64,000 bases of DNA from Enterococcus casseliflavus NBRC 100478 (GTDB lineage: Bacteria > Bacillota > Bacilli > Lactobacillales > Enterococcaceae). Below the pieces are notes generated by a model that ran no database searches, had not been told where the DNA came from, and worked only from the letters and a program-made list of their open reading frames with translations. Shown piece after piece: positions 10,433-20,796 of the stretch. The stretch is taken from assembly GCF_001544095.1 (NCBI RefSeq), contig NZ_BCPT01000006.1:62001-126000 (forward strand), given 5' to 3'. Numbering within the stretch: position 1 is the first letter of the stretch; every line of letters starts with the position of its first letter. The position numbers and the translations under genes are program-made.

Positions 10433-11549
10433 TTGATGTACTATCCTCGGTCCCTTCTACATCTTCTTGCACTAAGACTACCATATTTGCTTCAGAAAAA
10501 GCAATTCCTATCTTTTCTGATTGTTCATGGGTCAAACGTTCAGTAAATCTTGGGTTACTGAACCAAGATAAAATAGTAAAGGTTGGATCATAGACAGGCG
10601 CTTCAAAAATCGAAGCAGAAGCCTCTAACTCCTTCGCTGCTAATAACTCCTGCCACTCATCGTTCGTCAAAACAAAATTACTCGTTATTTCCGAAGAAAG
10701 AGCACGTTGATAGGAATGGATGCGTTGAGAGGTCAAATGATCCGATAGATTATTCGTCAAATCTGCTAAAAGTCCGACCGCATCTTGATGCGTCTGGGTA
10801 TCTTGTACAAAGCTTTCTAAACCGATTTGATTACGAAGCTTATCAATAATGACAAAGGCTAACGTCTCTTTTTCAAGATCAGCTTGTGCTTGGTCAATCG
10901 TTTGCGAAACTTGAAACAGCGGTCGTTCTCCTTCTGTCAAGGGATAGGGCGCTAACTTAAGCAGGGTCGTCTGATCCAAATAAGTGATCGCCTGCAGTTG
11001 AGCTGTCTCTTGATCAAAGAATAAAACAGCAAATGTCCCATTATCAAACGCTACTAAGGGTCGGTAGTTCATATCTTCTTCCATCAATTCAAAACTGATG
11101 GTGCGATCATTTTGTGTCAAGGTAAAATTTGGATAAATCATGGTCAGCTCAGTCAAGTCAGTCAAGGTCATGCCCATTGCAAAGGGCGCTAGGGAAGATC
11201 CCCCGGCGCCGATCACTTTGATTGCCTGCACACTCTCACCATCAGTATTGATCTCAACATATTGCTGATCGTCTAATTGATTGTAGACCCGAATTTCAAA
11301 CTCGTAGCCCGAGCGATACGTTTGAACTGGAAGCCCGTAGATTTCTTCAAAGTCAGAAACAGGCTCCCCAATCAATTCAGCTAATCCTTGGGCTGCGATT
11401 GGTTCGTAATTCATGGTCGTTGGTGCTTTGATTGGGTTCTCGATCGTCATTCTTGAATCTGAAGCGTTTTGCATGAATACTGGCTGCAAATACACGATTA
11501 TCAGGGCTAGGACAAATAAGCCGCAAAATAATAATCCCCTTCGCTTCAT
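10419..11549 (-). CDS. Membrane-anchored CAP-domain protein (YlbC-like)
   Basis: This is a 376-residue protein with an N-terminal membrane segment (about residues 5-25), a CAP-associated N-terminal domain (about 55-200) with the LIGEPVSDFEEIYGLPVQTYRSGYEFEIRVY-type repeat region, and a C-terminal CAP/SCP-like domain (about 240-355, with NQIGLESFVQD and QRIHSYQR). The protein is probably anchored outside the membrane. The position between pyc and ylbF matches Bacillus ylbC. The biochemical role is unknown. Confidence 0.72.
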   Translation of the reverse strand: MKRRGLLFCGLFVLALIIVYLQPVFMQNASDSRMTIENPIKAPTTMNYEPIAAQGLAELIGEPVSDFEEIYGLPVQTYRSGYEFEIRVYNQLDDQQYVEINTDGESVQAIKVIGAGGSSLAPFAMGMTLTDLTELTMIYPNFTLTQNDRTISFELMEEDMNYRPLVAFDNGTFAVLFFDQETAQLQAITYLDQTTLLKLAPYPLTEGERPLFQVSQTIDQAQADLEKETLAFVIIDKLRNQIGLESFVQDTQTHQDAVGLLADLTNNLSDHLTSQRIHSYQRALSSEITSNFVLTNDEWQELLAAKELEASASIFEAPVYDPTFTILSWFSNPRFTERLTHEQSEKIGIAFSEANMVVLVQEDVEGTEDSTSNDLR

Positions 11550-11564
11550 CTGCTGATCGACTCC

Positions 11565-14500
11565 TTATTTTTCTTTGACTTCAATCAGAAGGTCTCCTGA
11601 CTGGATTGGTTCCCCATCGGTTACGTAAACATGCTCAACTACACCAGAAAAGCGAGCTTCGACGGAAGTTTCCATCTTCATCGCTTCAGTGACCATCAAC
11701 GTCTGTCCACGTGCTACTCGGTCACCTTTTTTGACTAATACTTCTAAAACTGAACCACTCATGGACGCACCGATTTGTTCTTTGTTCGTTGGCTCTGCTT
11801 TGCGTTTTGTTTGAACAGAACTGATGATCGAACTATCTTTCACAACGATTTCTCGTCGTTGACCGTTCAAGTTAAAGAAGAGGGTCCGATTGCCTTCGAT
11901 ATCTGGTTCACCGATTTCATCGAGACGAATGATCAAAATTTTGCCTTTTTCTAATTCGACATTGATCGTTTCGCCTAAGCGCATACCATTAAAGAAGGTT
12001 GGTGTATCAAGGACTTTTACATCGGCAAACTGCTCATACGCTTTTCGATAATCAAGGAAGACTTGCGGATACATCAAGTAGCTCAAGACTTCTTCGTGTT
12101 TTGGTTCATAGCCGATTTTTTCAGCTAGTTCTTGTTTCACTTCGGCAAAATCAACTGGTTTGGCAAAGGCTCCTGGACGTTCCGTAAAGGCTGGGCGTCC
12201 TTTTAAGATAATGCGTTGCAATTCTTTCGGGAAACCACCGACTGGCTGACCTAACTCGCCTTGGAAGAAGGTGATCACTGATTCTGGGAAACTCAATGTA
12301 TCGCCTTTTTCAAAAATATCTTTTTCTGACAAGCCATTTTGTACCATGAAGAGCGCCATATCGCCCACGACTTTCGAAGAAGGTGTCACTTTCACGATGT
12401 CTCCAAACATCATATTGACTTCATGATACATTTCTTTGATTTCATCCCATTTTTCGCCTAAACCAACGGCTTTGGCTTGTTGCTGGAGATTGGTATATTG
12501 TCCTCCTGGCATCTCATGCTTGTACACTTCCGTTTGAGGGGCGTTCAAGCCATTTTCAAAGGAATGGTAGTACATGCGGACATCTTCCCAATAGTGATTC
12601 AATTGTTGGATATTATCCACATTGATCTCTGGGCAACGCTCGCCGTTTAAAAGAGCATAATACAAACTACTCATACTTGGCTGACTCGTTGCGCCACTGA
12701 TAGCTGACATAGCGACATCCACGATATCAACGCCAGCTTTGGTAGCTGCTGAGTAAGTGATAATCCCATTCCCGCTGGTATCATGCGTGTGCAGATGGAT
12801 CGGTACATCGATCGTATCTTTTAACTCACTGATCAAACGATAAGCCGCTTGCGGTTTTAATAATCCAGCCATATCCTTGATCGCAATAATATGGGCACCA
12901 AGATTTTGCAATTCTTTTGCCATATCTTTGTAATATTGTACCGAATATTTTTGGCGGGATGGATCATTGATATCCCCTGTATAACAAATCGTCGCTTCTG
13001 CAATTTTCCCCGTATCACGAACAGCTTGGATACTTTTTTCCATTTGTGGGACCCAGTTCAAACTATCAAAGATTCGGAATACATCGATTCCTTGTGCCGC
13101 AGATTCTTTGATGAATTCTTCCAAAACATTGTCTGGATAATTGGAATACCCGACAGCGTTGGAGCCTCTAAACAACATTTGTAAGAGTGTATTCGGCATT
13201 TTTTTCCTGAACATCCGCAATCTTTCCCATGGATCTTCTGTTAAGAAACGGTATGCAACGTCAAAGGTTGCCCCACCCCACATTTCACTTGAGAACAATT
13301 GTGGTAGGCCAGCTTCCGTCATCGCGGCAATTTTCTTAAAATCATGGGTTCTTACACGAGTTGCCAACAAACTTTGATGGGCATCTCGGAAGGTTGTATC
13401 CGTCAGTAAGACATTCTTTTGTTGACCGATCCATTCAACGACACCCTCGGCACCTTTCGTATCTAAAATATTTTTGGCGCTGACAAAATCAGGCGTTGCT
13501 TGGATGTGTTGTGGCATCCGTGGTTCATTGTAGAAAGGTTTCTTTTGTTTTTCGATTCCCGGGAATCCATTGATCGTGATTTCACCGATATACTTCATGG
13601 TTTTGTTTCCACGGTCACGAATCCGAGGGAAATTGAATAGTTCTGGCGTATTGTCGATAAAGGTGGTTTTGGCTTCACCTGAACGAAAGGCTGGATGAGA
13701 AACAACATTACGCATAAAGAGAATGTTTGTTTTTACACCACGTACTCGGAATTCTTTCAGACAGCGCATCATTTTTTGAATTGCTTGGTCGAACGAAACA
13801 GCATGCGTACAGACTTTTACAAGTAGCGAGTCGAAATAAGGGGTTACCACTGCACCGGCATAAGCATTTCCGACATCTAAACGAACCCCAAACCCACCTG
13901 GAGAGCGGTAGGTATCGATCTTACCAGTATCTGGCATAAAATTATTCGCTGGATCTTCTGTCGTCACGCGGCATTGGATCGCAACACCCTCAAAGCGAAT
14001 GTCTTTTTGTTCAGGAATTCCGATTTCTTTATGCAAGTCTTTGCCTTGTGCAATCAAAATTTGTGTCGTCACGATGTCTAAATTGGTGATCATTTCAGTG
14101 ATCGTATGTTCCACTTGGACCCGTGGGTTTACTTCGATAAAGTAGAATTTGTCGCCCTCTACTAAAAATTCCACGGTTCCAGCATTGATATAGCCGACAT
14201 GCTTCATTAGTTGAACGGCTGCTTGGCATATTTTTTCCCGTTGTTCATCAGTCATTGACACACAAGGTGCCACCTCGACTACTTTTTGGTGGCGGCGCTG
14301 AACCGAGCAATCACGTTCAAATAAGTGAACGACGTTTCCGTGCGTATCTCCTAAAATTTGGACTTCAATATGTTTTGGATTACTAATGTATTTTTCAACG
14401 TAGACTTCATCGCTACCAAATGCCGCTTTGGCTTCACTTTTGGCACGTTCGTAGCCGTCTCTTGCTTCTTTTTCATCATGAGCGACACGCATGCCTCGCC

Positions 14501-14993
14501 CACCGCCCCCAAGGGCTGCTTTGATCATGATTGGATAATCATGTTCGTTTGCAAAAGCTAAAACGTCATCGATCGATGCAACTGGACCGTCAGAGCCAGG
14601 AATCGATTGAATCCCTGCCTCGATCGCTGCTGCTTTTGCTTTGATCTTGTCGCCAAAAATATCTAAATGATGGGTGGATGGTCCGATGAAAATCAAACCT
14701 TCTTCTTCACAGCGTTGAGCAAATCCCAGATTTTCTGATAAAAAGCCGTATCCAGGATGGATTCCTTCGGCACCGGCCTTTTTCGCCGTGCGAATGATAT
14801 CTTCAATGTCTAAATACGCATCGATCGGACGTTTGCCTTTCCCTACTAAATACGCTTCGTCTGCTTTAAAGCGATGGACGGAGTATTCATCCTCCGCAGC
14901 ATAAATTCCGACAGTTTTGATCCCAAGTTCCGCACATGCGCGGAAGACACGGATCGCGATTTCTCCACGATTGGCAACAAGAATTTTCTTCAT
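11565..14993 (-). CDS. pyc: Pyruvate carboxylase
   Basis: This biotin enzyme carboxylates pyruvate to oxaloacetate, supplying aspartate and other C4 units. At 1142 residues it is full length. The biotin carboxylase domain (about 1-450, with GGGGRGM and EVNPRVQVEHTITE) is followed by the carboxyltransferase domain (about 530-800, with LLTDTTFRDAHQSL) and the C-terminal biotinyl domain (biotinylated Lys1106 in EAMKM). Acetyl-CoA activation and c-di-AMP inhibition are known for pyruvate carboxylases of some Firmicutes and may apply; c-di-AMP synthase is encoded at 45675-46556. It sits 22 bases after ftsW in the operon. Confidence 0.97.
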   Translation of the reverse strand: MKKILVANRGEIAIRVFRACAELGIKTVGIYAAEDEYSVHRFKADEAYLVGKGKRPIDAYLDIEDIIRTAKKAGAEGIHPGYGFLSENLGFAQRCEEEGLIFIGPSTHHLDIFGDKIKAKAAAIEAGIQSIPGSDGPVASIDDVLAFANEHDYPIMIKAALGGGGRGMRVAHDEKEARDGYERAKSEAKAAFGSDEVYVEKYISNPKHIEVQILGDTHGNVVHLFERDCSVQRRHQKVVEVAPCVSMTDEQREKICQAAVQLMKHVGYINAGTVEFLVEGDKFYFIEVNPRVQVEHTITEMITNLDIVTTQILIAQGKDLHKEIGIPEQKDIRFEGVAIQCRVTTEDPANNFMPDTGKIDTYRSPGGFGVRLDVGNAYAGAVVTPYFDSLLVKVCTHAVSFDQAIQKMMRCLKEFRVRGVKTNILFMRNVVSHPAFRSGEAKTTFIDNTPELFNFPRIRDRGNKTMKYIGEITINGFPGIEKQKKPFYNEPRMPQHIQATPDFVSAKNILDTKGAEGVVEWIGQQKNVLLTDTTFRDAHQSLLATRVRTHDFKKIAAMTEAGLPQLFSSEMWGGATFDVAYRFLTEDPWERLRMFRKKMPNTLLQMLFRGSNAVGYSNYPDNVLEEFIKESAAQGIDVFRIFDSLNWVPQMEKSIQAVRDTGKIAEATICYTGDINDPSRQKYSVQYYKDMAKELQNLGAHIIAIKDMAGLLKPQAAYRLISELKDTIDVPIHLHTHDTSGNGIITYSAATKAGVDIVDVAMSAISGATSQPSMSSLYYALLNGERCPEINVDNIQQLNHYWEDVRMYYHSFENGLNAPQTEVYKHEMPGGQYTNLQQQAKAVGLGEKWDEIKEMYHEVNMMFGDIVKVTPSSKVVGDMALFMVQNGLSEKDIFEKGDTLSFPESVITFFQGELGQPVGGFPKELQRIILKGRPAFTERPGAFAKPVDFAEVKQELAEKIGYEPKHEEVLSYLMYPQVFLDYRKAYEQFADVKVLDTPTFFNGMRLGETINVELEKGKILIIRLDEIGEPDIEGNRTLFFNLNGQRREIVVKDSSIISSVQTKRKAEPTNKEQIGASMSGSVLEVLVKKGDRVARGQTLMVTEAMKMETSVEARFSGVVEHVYVTDGEPIQSGDLLIEVKEK

Positions 14994-15015
14994 CTAATCC
15001 ACTCCATTCAATTGA

Positions 15016-16179
15016 TCAATAATTCAAATAAACCTGTTTCCTCTTTTCTTCGGCACTGATATTTAACACAAAACCGATACAAATCGATAGCATCAGCAAG
15101 CTTGATCCACCTTGACTTAGAAATGGGAAAGTGATTCCCGTCAACGGGATCAAACCAGTGATTCCACCTAAGTTGATAAAAATCTGAGACATAAATAATG
15201 TCCCTATCCCTATACACATCATGGAATTAAAGGGATCTCTTGAACGGATACCGACAAGAAAGATTCGTCCCACCATATAGAACAAAACACCTAAAATGAT
15301 GATCGATGGGATCAGCCCTAATTCTTCCATAACGATCGAAAATATATAATCGGTGTGCGCTTCGTTTAAGAAGCCACGTTTTTGGATACTATTTCCAAGC
15401 CCGCGCCCGAACAGCCCACCGTTGAACATTGCGTAATACCCATTCACCATTTGATGACCTGTATTGTATTCATCAGCAAACGGGTTCAAAAAAGATGAAA
15501 AACGACTATAGACATAGTCGGGTAAAAGCTTACCACCGGTTAGATTCACAAACAAGACGATCAACATACTACCGATAATACCTGCCACACCTAATATTAA
15601 GGTATACAGGTAATTCAATCCGCTAGACAATAACACGACAAATGCCAGCAACATAACGATTACAGCATTCCCTAAGTCGGGATAAAGTGCCATGATCCCG
15701 GTGTAGACAAAAACGATTCCGATTGGACGCCAAACCGTTTTCCAAAATTCTTGTTGGATACCTTTTTGACGATAAGATAGCGTCACCGATAAAAACCAAA
15801 TCACAATAAACTTTAAATACTCTGCTGGTTGAATGGAAAAGCCAGCAATCGATAACCAACCGAGTGCCCCATTTCTTCTTGGGAAAAAGAAGGCAGCGAT
15901 CAATAAAAACAAGATGACGATCATGGCGATCTGGACAAATTTTTTGTTCCGAAAAACATCCGTTTTCATTTTATACATGACAGTGATCGCTATTAGGCTC
16001 ACCAACCAAAATAATGTTTGATTGATGACGTAAGAAGCAGCTGTGGTCGGTTGTGCGGCGGTCATCGCAACGTAAGATGTGGAACTATAAACCATCATCA
16101 AGCCCGTGACACACATAACAATATATGGTAATAAAATACTATAATCTAATAAATGTCTTTTCTTAACTTTCTCTGGCAA
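15016..16179 (-). CDS. ftsW: FtsW-type peptidoglycan glycosyltransferase
   Basis: This is a 387-residue polytopic SEDS family protein with about ten membrane segments. It polymerises lipid II at the division septum together with a class B PBP. Recognisable family motifs are GSxxWxxI-like GALGWLSIAGFSIQPAEYLK, YPDLGNAVI, the large loop with GYYAMFNGGLFGRGLGNS, and GITFPFLSQGGSSLL. The start is TTG at 16177-16179, with AAGGAGG seven bases upstream (inside the end of ylaN). RodA is the main alternative, but the ylaN-ftsW-pyc neighbourhood favours FtsW. Confidence 0.9.
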   Translation of the reverse strand: MPEKVKKRHLLDYSILLPYIVMCVTGLMMVYSSTSYVAMTAAQPTTAASYVINQTLFWLVSLIAITVMYKMKTDVFRNKKFVQIAMIVILFLLIAAFFFPRRNGALGWLSIAGFSIQPAEYLKFIVIWFLSVTLSYRQKGIQQEFWKTVWRPIGIVFVYTGIMALYPDLGNAVIVMLLAFVVLLSSGLNYLYTLILGVAGIIGSMLIVLFVNLTGGKLLPDYVYSRFSSFLNPFADEYNTGHQMVNGYYAMFNGGLFGRGLGNSIQKRGFLNEAHTDYIFSIVMEELGLIPSIIILGVLFYMVGRIFLVGIRSRDPFNSMMCIGIGTLFMSQIFINLGGITGLIPLTGITFPFLSQGGSSLLMLSICIGFVLNISAEEKRKQVYLNY

Positions 16180-16181
16180 GT

Positions 16182-16481
16182 TTATGCCTCCTTGCCGATG
16201 TCAGGTGTCCGCTGGTCCTCGTAGACCTCGCTATACAATTGGTTCAAATCTTTTTCAAGATCCGCCATCAATTGCTGCCCTGTTTGATTATCAACGATCC
16301 CCAAGCGGATCGCAAATGCCACTTGTCGTGATAGACCATACATCTGGGTATCAACCACTTCTTCAAATGCTTTGCATTGTGCGATACATAAACTATTTTC
16401 TTGGTTTCGGATCAGCTTTTTGATTCGTTCTGCGTCATCTCTCAGCAGATCAAGCGCTTTTGTAGAATCGATTTGCTCCAT
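16182..16481 (-). CDS. ylaN: YlaN family (UPF0358) protein
   Basis: This is a 99-residue helical cytoplasmic protein of the YlaN family (DSTKALDLLRDDAERIKKLI, CKAFEEVVDTQMYGLSRQVAFAIRLG). In Staphylococcus and Bacillus YlaN has been linked to iron and Fur-dependent regulation. Its role here is inferred from homology. The start MEQIDSTK follows a GGGG-rich site. It is the first gene of ylaN-ftsW-pyc-CAP-ylbF-ylbG, and its end supplies the ftsW ribosome binding site. Confidence 0.88.
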   Translation of the reverse strand: MEQIDSTKALDLLRDDAERIKKLIRNQENSLCIAQCKAFEEVVDTQMYGLSRQVAFAIRLGIVDNQTGQQLMADLEKDLNQLYSEVYEDQRTPDIGKEA

Positions 16482-16794
16482 TCCGGTCCCCCCATTTCTT
16501 CGTTTCACCATTATAGCATATTCTTATTCGCTTTTGCATCCATAGATTGGATAGAAATGCGGAAATAACGAACTTTAATGAGCATATATTCGAAAAGTTC
16601 GCTTTTTGATGATTATCATTCGTGTTTTGGAAATTTTATTCGTTTTATTTATATGATCCGCGCTCGATCTCGTGAAACAAAGACGAATCGTGAAACACTT
16701 TATAAAAAACGACCTTTACTAAAATTTAAGAAAAGCTATTCTATCAAGTATTCGAAAAAAAATCGGTGCCTGCTTTTCCACAATTACGTTTTAA
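16482..16794. other. Intergenic region upstream of ylaN
   Basis: This AT-rich stretch of about 310 bases holds the ylaN promoter near 16510 and a Fur-box-like sequence at 16607-16621. An 86-codon plus-strand reading frame here has no ribosome binding site, is unusually Lys/Ser/Tyr-rich, and runs through the dagK terminator, so I do not call it a gene. Nothing else is evident. Confidence 0.5.
16510..16518 (-). promoter_or_regulatory. Extended -10 promoter of the ylaN-ftsW-pyc operon
   Basis: The minus strand reads TGCTATAAT, an extended -10 with a perfect TATAAT. The -35 is weak. The start codon is about 28 bases downstream. Confidence 0.65.
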
Positions 16795-16830
16795 AAAAAG
16801 AACAGGTCCAAAAGTCCCTGTTCTTTCAAC
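16795..16830 (-). terminator. Terminator of gatCAB-dagK
   Basis: The minus-strand stem AAAGAACAGG/CCTGTTCTTT is followed by a T run, just after the dagK stop. Confidence 0.9.
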
Positions 16831-16851
16831 TCGCATGAAAAGAAAAATCGT

Positions 16852-17886
16852 TTACTTTGTTTCGTCGCCGATCTTGCCATCCCCATTGATGTCCTCATCG
16901 GAAAGACGTTCGACTTCTTTAATAAAACCTTCGCTCATCTCTTGATAATTTTGCTCACCAACGACCGCATCGTCAGGGATTTGATCGACATTTGCAAAAA
17001 ACTCAATATGATTGTGTAGGTTTTCAAAGCGCATAGGAGCATCTCCGCCGTATTCGCCATCAAGGTTGATCATTAAACGATTGACCTGTTCTGGTGCGTC
17101 TACTTCAAGAAAAGATGTTTTCGTATAAATCAGACGACGATCGTTGATGTGTTTTCCACCATTCATCATTAAAGCAACTAAGTGGACGATCTCAAAAATA
17201 TTGGCCGTTTTGACAATGATCAACGAAAATTTCCCATCGTCAAGCTTTGCATCAGGCGCAATCTGTTCAAAGCCCCCCACTGAGTTCGTCAGCCCTAAAA
17301 AGAACATCGACGCTCCGCCAATGTATTCTCCGTCTTCATACTTTAGATGCATTTTGATTGGTTTGACACGAGGGAGTAATTCCGCTCCTTTTGCTAGATA
17401 AGCTAAGTAGCCAAAAACACTTTTCAGTTCAGAAGGAACATCGTAGGTCAATTCCGTTAAGTGCCCACCAGCAGCAATGTTGATAAAATACGTGTTGGGT
17501 GTTTTTCCGACATCCATTTTCACTGTCTGCTGCTTCAAAATCACTTCCGCAGCTGCTTTGATATCCGTACGGGGAATCTTTAGTGCTCGTGCGTAGTCAT
17601 TGGTCGTGCCTCCAGGAATGATCGCCATTTTTGGTCGCTTTTCTAAAGGAGCGATCCCATTGACGACTTCATTGATCGTGCCATCCCCACCGGCAGCTAC
17701 CACCAAATCAAAACCAGCTTCGCCGGCTCTTCTTGCTTCATCACGAGCGGAAAATGGCGCAGCGGTCGTGGCAAATGCACTCGCCTCATAACCGCCAGTT
17801 TCCAAAACATCTAAAATATCTGCTAAGTTTTTTCGAATCAATTCTTTCCCAGATGTCGGGTTGTAGATTACTCTTGCTCTTTTCAT
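16852..17886 (-). CDS. dagK: Diacylglycerol kinase (DgkB/DagK type)
   Basis: This is a 344-residue soluble lipid kinase that phosphorylates diacylglycerol to phosphatidic acid, recycling the diacylglycerol released during lipoteichoic acid synthesis. The NAD/DAGK-fold motifs are RVIYNPTSGKE (residues 4-14), VAAGGDGTINEVVNG (around 63-77) and PGGTTNDYARAL. Asp/Glu-rich C-terminal sequence (ERLSDEDINGDGKIGDETK) resembles a calcium-binding loop and is longer than in Bacillus DgkB. It is the last gene of gatCAB-dagK, ten bases after gatB. Confidence 0.93.
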   Translation of the reverse strand: MKRARVIYNPTSGKELIRKNLADILDVLETGGYEASAFATTAAPFSARDEARRAGEAGFDLVVAAGGDGTINEVVNGIAPLEKRPKMAIIPGGTTNDYARALKIPRTDIKAAAEVILKQQTVKMDVGKTPNTYFINIAAGGHLTELTYDVPSELKSVFGYLAYLAKGAELLPRVKPIKMHLKYEDGEYIGGASMFFLGLTNSVGGFEQIAPDAKLDDGKFSLIIVKTANIFEIVHLVALMMNGGKHINDRRLIYTKTSFLEVDAPEQVNRLMINLDGEYGGDAPMRFENLHNHIEFFANVDQIPDDAVVGEQNYQEMSEGFIKEVERLSDEDINGDGKIGDETK

Positions 17887-17896
17887 CGCTTGCCTC

Positions 17897-19327
17897 TTAT
17901 CGCTTTGCTAGTTCTTCTTGCAACAGCTTGTTCACAACACCTGGATTCGCTTGTCCTTTGGTTGCTTTCATGATTTGACCAACTAAGAAACCGACTGCGC
18001 GGTCTTTTCCGTTTTTGAAGTCATCGACGGATTGTTGGTTGTTATCTAATACTTCATTGATCATTGGTAGTAATTGCGCAGGATCTGATAATTGGATCAA
18101 TCCTTTGGCTTTTACGACTTCTTCAGCGTCACCGCCGTTTGTGATCAACTCTTTGAAGACTTTTTTCGCAATCTTCGAACTGATCGTGCCATCGGCGATC
18201 AAACGAATCATTCCCGCTAAATTGTCTGGGGTTAATTTCGTTTCTGGCAGTTCCAATTTCTCGCTGTTCAGATACGCTGAAACTTCACCCATCAACCAGT
18301 TAGAAGCTTGTTTAGGATCAGCACCAGCATCGATGGTTTTTTCAAAGAAATCGGACATTTCTTTTGATAAAGTCAAGACCATTGCATCATATTCTGGTAA
18401 GCCCAATTCAGAGATGTAACGGGCACGACGTTTTTGCGGCATTTCTGGCAAGCTTTGACGTACACGTTCGATCCATTCATCATCGATCACAAACCGTGGG
18501 ATATCTGGTTCTGGGAAGTAACGATAATCAGAAGAACCTTCTTTGACACGCATCAATAAGGTTTTGCTGGTTGCTTCATCAAAACGTCGAGTTTCTTGTT
18601 GGATCTCGCCTCCAGAAAGCAATACTTTGGCTTGGCGTTTTTCCTCAAATGCCAACCCTTTTTTCACGAAGGACATAGAGTTTAAGTTTTTCAGTTCTGT
18701 TTTTGTTCCGAATTGTTCTTGGCCGTAAGGTCGCAACGAAATATTCGCATCACAACGCATAGAACCTTCTTCCATCTTCACATCGGATACTTCTGTAAAC
18801 AAGATGATTGAACGCAACGCTTCTAGATACGCATATGCTTCTTCTGGTGAACGCATATCCGCTTCGGAAACGATCTCGATCAAAGGGGTTCCTTGACGAT
18901 TTAGATCAACATAAGAATAACCGCCTTTGCCGTGCATGTTTTTCCCAGCATCTTCTTCCAAATGAACTCGCTCGATGCGAATCTTTTTCTTTTTGCCTTC
19001 CACTTCGATCTCGATCCACCCATCATGACCGATCGGTTGATCGAATTGCGAAATTTGATACGCTTTTGGATTGTCGGGATAGAAATAGTTTTTGCGGTCG
19101 AAATGCGTTTCTTTTGAGATTTCACAATTCAGCGCAAGCGCAGCTTTCATCCCAAATTCGATAGCCGCTTTGTTCATTACTGGTAAAACACCTGGATAGC
19201 CCCAGTCGATCACATTCGTGTTGCTATTTGGTTCAGCGCCAAAGTGAGCAGGTGCTGGAGAAAAAATCTTTGATTCTGTTTTTAATTCTACGTGGACTTC
19301 AAGCCCAATGACTGTTTCGAAGTTCAT
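17897..19327 (-). CDS. gatB: Asp-tRNA(Asn)/Glu-tRNA(Gln) amidotransferase subunit B
   Basis: GatB binds the misacylated tRNA and carries the kinase-type activation site of the GatCAB complex. The 476-residue protein has the family N terminus ([13 protein letters not shown]), the [22 protein letters not shown] region, [19 protein letters not shown], and a C-terminal YqeY-like tRNA-binding domain (about residues 330-476). The start overlaps the gatA stop as ATGA. Confidence 0.97.
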   Translation of the reverse strand: MNFETVIGLEVHVELKTESKIFSPAPAHFGAEPNSNTNVIDWGYPGVLPVMNKAAIEFGMKAALALNCEISKETHFDRKNYFYPDNPKAYQISQFDQPIGHDGWIEIEVEGKKKKIRIERVHLEEDAGKNMHGKGGYSYVDLNRQGTPLIEIVSEADMRSPEEAYAYLEALRSIILFTEVSDVKMEEGSMRCDANISLRPYGQEQFGTKTELKNLNSMSFVKKGLAFEEKRQAKVLLSGGEIQQETRRFDEATSKTLLMRVKEGSSDYRYFPEPDIPRFVIDDEWIERVRQSLPEMPQKRRARYISELGLPEYDAMVLTLSKEMSDFFEKTIDAGADPKQASNWLMGEVSAYLNSEKLELPETKLTPDNLAGMIRLIADGTISSKIAKKVFKELITNGGDAEEVVKAKGLIQLSDPAQLLPMINEVLDNNQQSVDDFKNGKDRAVGFLVGQIMKATKGQANPGVVNKLLQEELAKR

Positions 19328-20796
19328 GCCTTATCCCCTCCTAAAATCACTGGTTTTTTCGTGTGGAAATCAGTTGCTTGTTCAAAGGCATACGCCGCTT
19401 TATACATGGTTGCTTCATCAAAATGTTTCCCAATGATCTGCAAGCCGACTGGCAGTCCTTCAGAAAAACCTGCTGGGATCGACATCCCTGGCAGTCCTGC
19501 TAAGTTCACAGGAATGGTTAAAATATCATTCAAGTACATGGTGATCGGATCATTGATGTTTTCTCCAATACCAAATGCTACCGTTGGGGAAGCTGGGCCA
19601 ATGATCAAGTCGTATTGGCTGAAGACCTTATCGAAATCTTGTTTGATCAACGTCCGTACTTGACCGGCTTTTTTGAAGTAGGCATCGTAGTAGCCAGCAC
19701 TTAGTGAAAACGTACCTAACATGATCCGTCGTTTTACTTCTTCCCCGAATCCTTCACTGCGAGAATTGACATAGACATCTTCTAGATTGCTGACATTTTC
19801 TGAACGGAAACCATAACGAATACCGTCAAAACGTTGCAAATTAGAACTTGCTTCAGAAGAAGCGATGATATAGTAAACGGCTACCCCGTATTTTGAGTGT
19901 GGCAAGCTGACTTCTTCCACAGTCGCTCCTAACGCACGGAAAGTGTCCGCTGCTTTTAAGATTGCTTCTCGAACGCCTGCTTGGATCCCTTCACCTAAGT
20001 ATTCTTTTGGCAAAGCGACTTTCATACCTTTGATATCACCCGTCAAACCTGCTGTAAAATCAGGAACAGCAGCGCCTGCTGACGTACTATCTTTCGCATC
20101 AAACCCACTGATGGCATTTAATGCAAAGGCATTGTCTTTCACACCACGCGTCATCGGACCAATTTGATCTAAAGATGATGCAAACGCGATCAGACCAAAA
20201 CGAGAAACCCGTCCGTAGGTTGGCTTCATCCCGACGATCCCATTGAAAGCTGCTGGTTGACGAATCGAACCACCCGTATCGCTACCTAATGATAGGGGAA
20301 CTTGTCCAGCTGCAACGGCAGCTGCCGAGCCACCTGATGAACCACCAGGTACTTTTGTTTCGTCCCAAGCGTTTTTCGTTTTCTTAAAGAACGACGTTTC
20401 GGTACTTGCGCCCATGGCAAATTCATCCATATTTAACTTACCAACTGGAATCATGTCTGCTTGGTAAACTTTGTCCATAACGGTCGCATCGTAAATTGGA
20501 TCAAAATTACCTAAGATTTTTGAAGCAGCTGTTGTCCGCAAATCTTTGGTAACGATGTTGTCTTTGATTCCGATTGGAATTCCCGCCAACACATTGCTTT
20601 CAGTGATGCCTTTTTGATCGATGGCTTGTGCCAATTCCTGCGCTTTTTCTTCATTCAACGCTAAAAACGCATCGACTTTCGGCTCTGTTTCTTTAATGCG
20701 AGCAAAGGTTTCGCTCGTTAAGTCTGTTGCAGTAATTTCCTTTGACACTAATAAGCTGTGTAATTCTTCTAAGCTTTTTTTATATAATTCAGTCAT
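19324..20796 (-). CDS. gatA: Asp-tRNA(Asn)/Glu-tRNA(Gln) amidotransferase subunit A
   Basis: This amidase-signature glutaminase subunit releases ammonia from glutamine for transamidation of Glu-tRNA(Gln) or Asp-tRNA(Asn). The 490-residue protein has the amidase signature [14 protein letters not shown] and [12 protein letters not shown], and the catalytic Lys in GIKDN. Its start shares one base with the gatC stop, and it overlaps gatB. Confidence 0.97.
   Translation of the reverse strand: MTELYKKSLEELHSLLVSKEITATDLTSETFARIKETEPKVDAFLALNEEKAQELAQAIDQKGITESNVLAGIPIGIKDNIVTKDLRTTAASKILGNFDPIYDATVMDKVYQADMIPVGKLNMDEFAMGASTETSFFKKTKNAWDETKVPGGSSGGSAAAVAAGQVPLSLGSDTGGSIRQPAAFNGIVGMKPTYGRVSRFGLIAFASSLDQIGPMTRGVKDNAFALNAISGFDAKDSTSAGAAVPDFTAGLTGDIKGMKVALPKEYLGEGIQAGVREAILKAADTFRALGATVEEVSLPHSKYGVAVYYIIASSEASSNLQRFDGIRYGFRSENVSNLEDVYVNSRSEGFGEEVKRRIMLGTFSLSAGYYDAYFKKAGQVRTLIKQDFDKVFSQYDLIIGPASPTVAFGIGENINDPITMYLNDILTIPVNLAGLPGMSIPAGFSEGLPVGLQIIGKHFDEATMYKAAYAFEQATDFHTKKPVILGGDKA

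Noticed and set aside
16578-16838. An 86-codon plus-strand frame in the ylaN-dagK gap
   Set aside because: No ribosome binding site, atypical composition (Lys, Ser, Tyr, Phe), and it runs through the dagK terminator.
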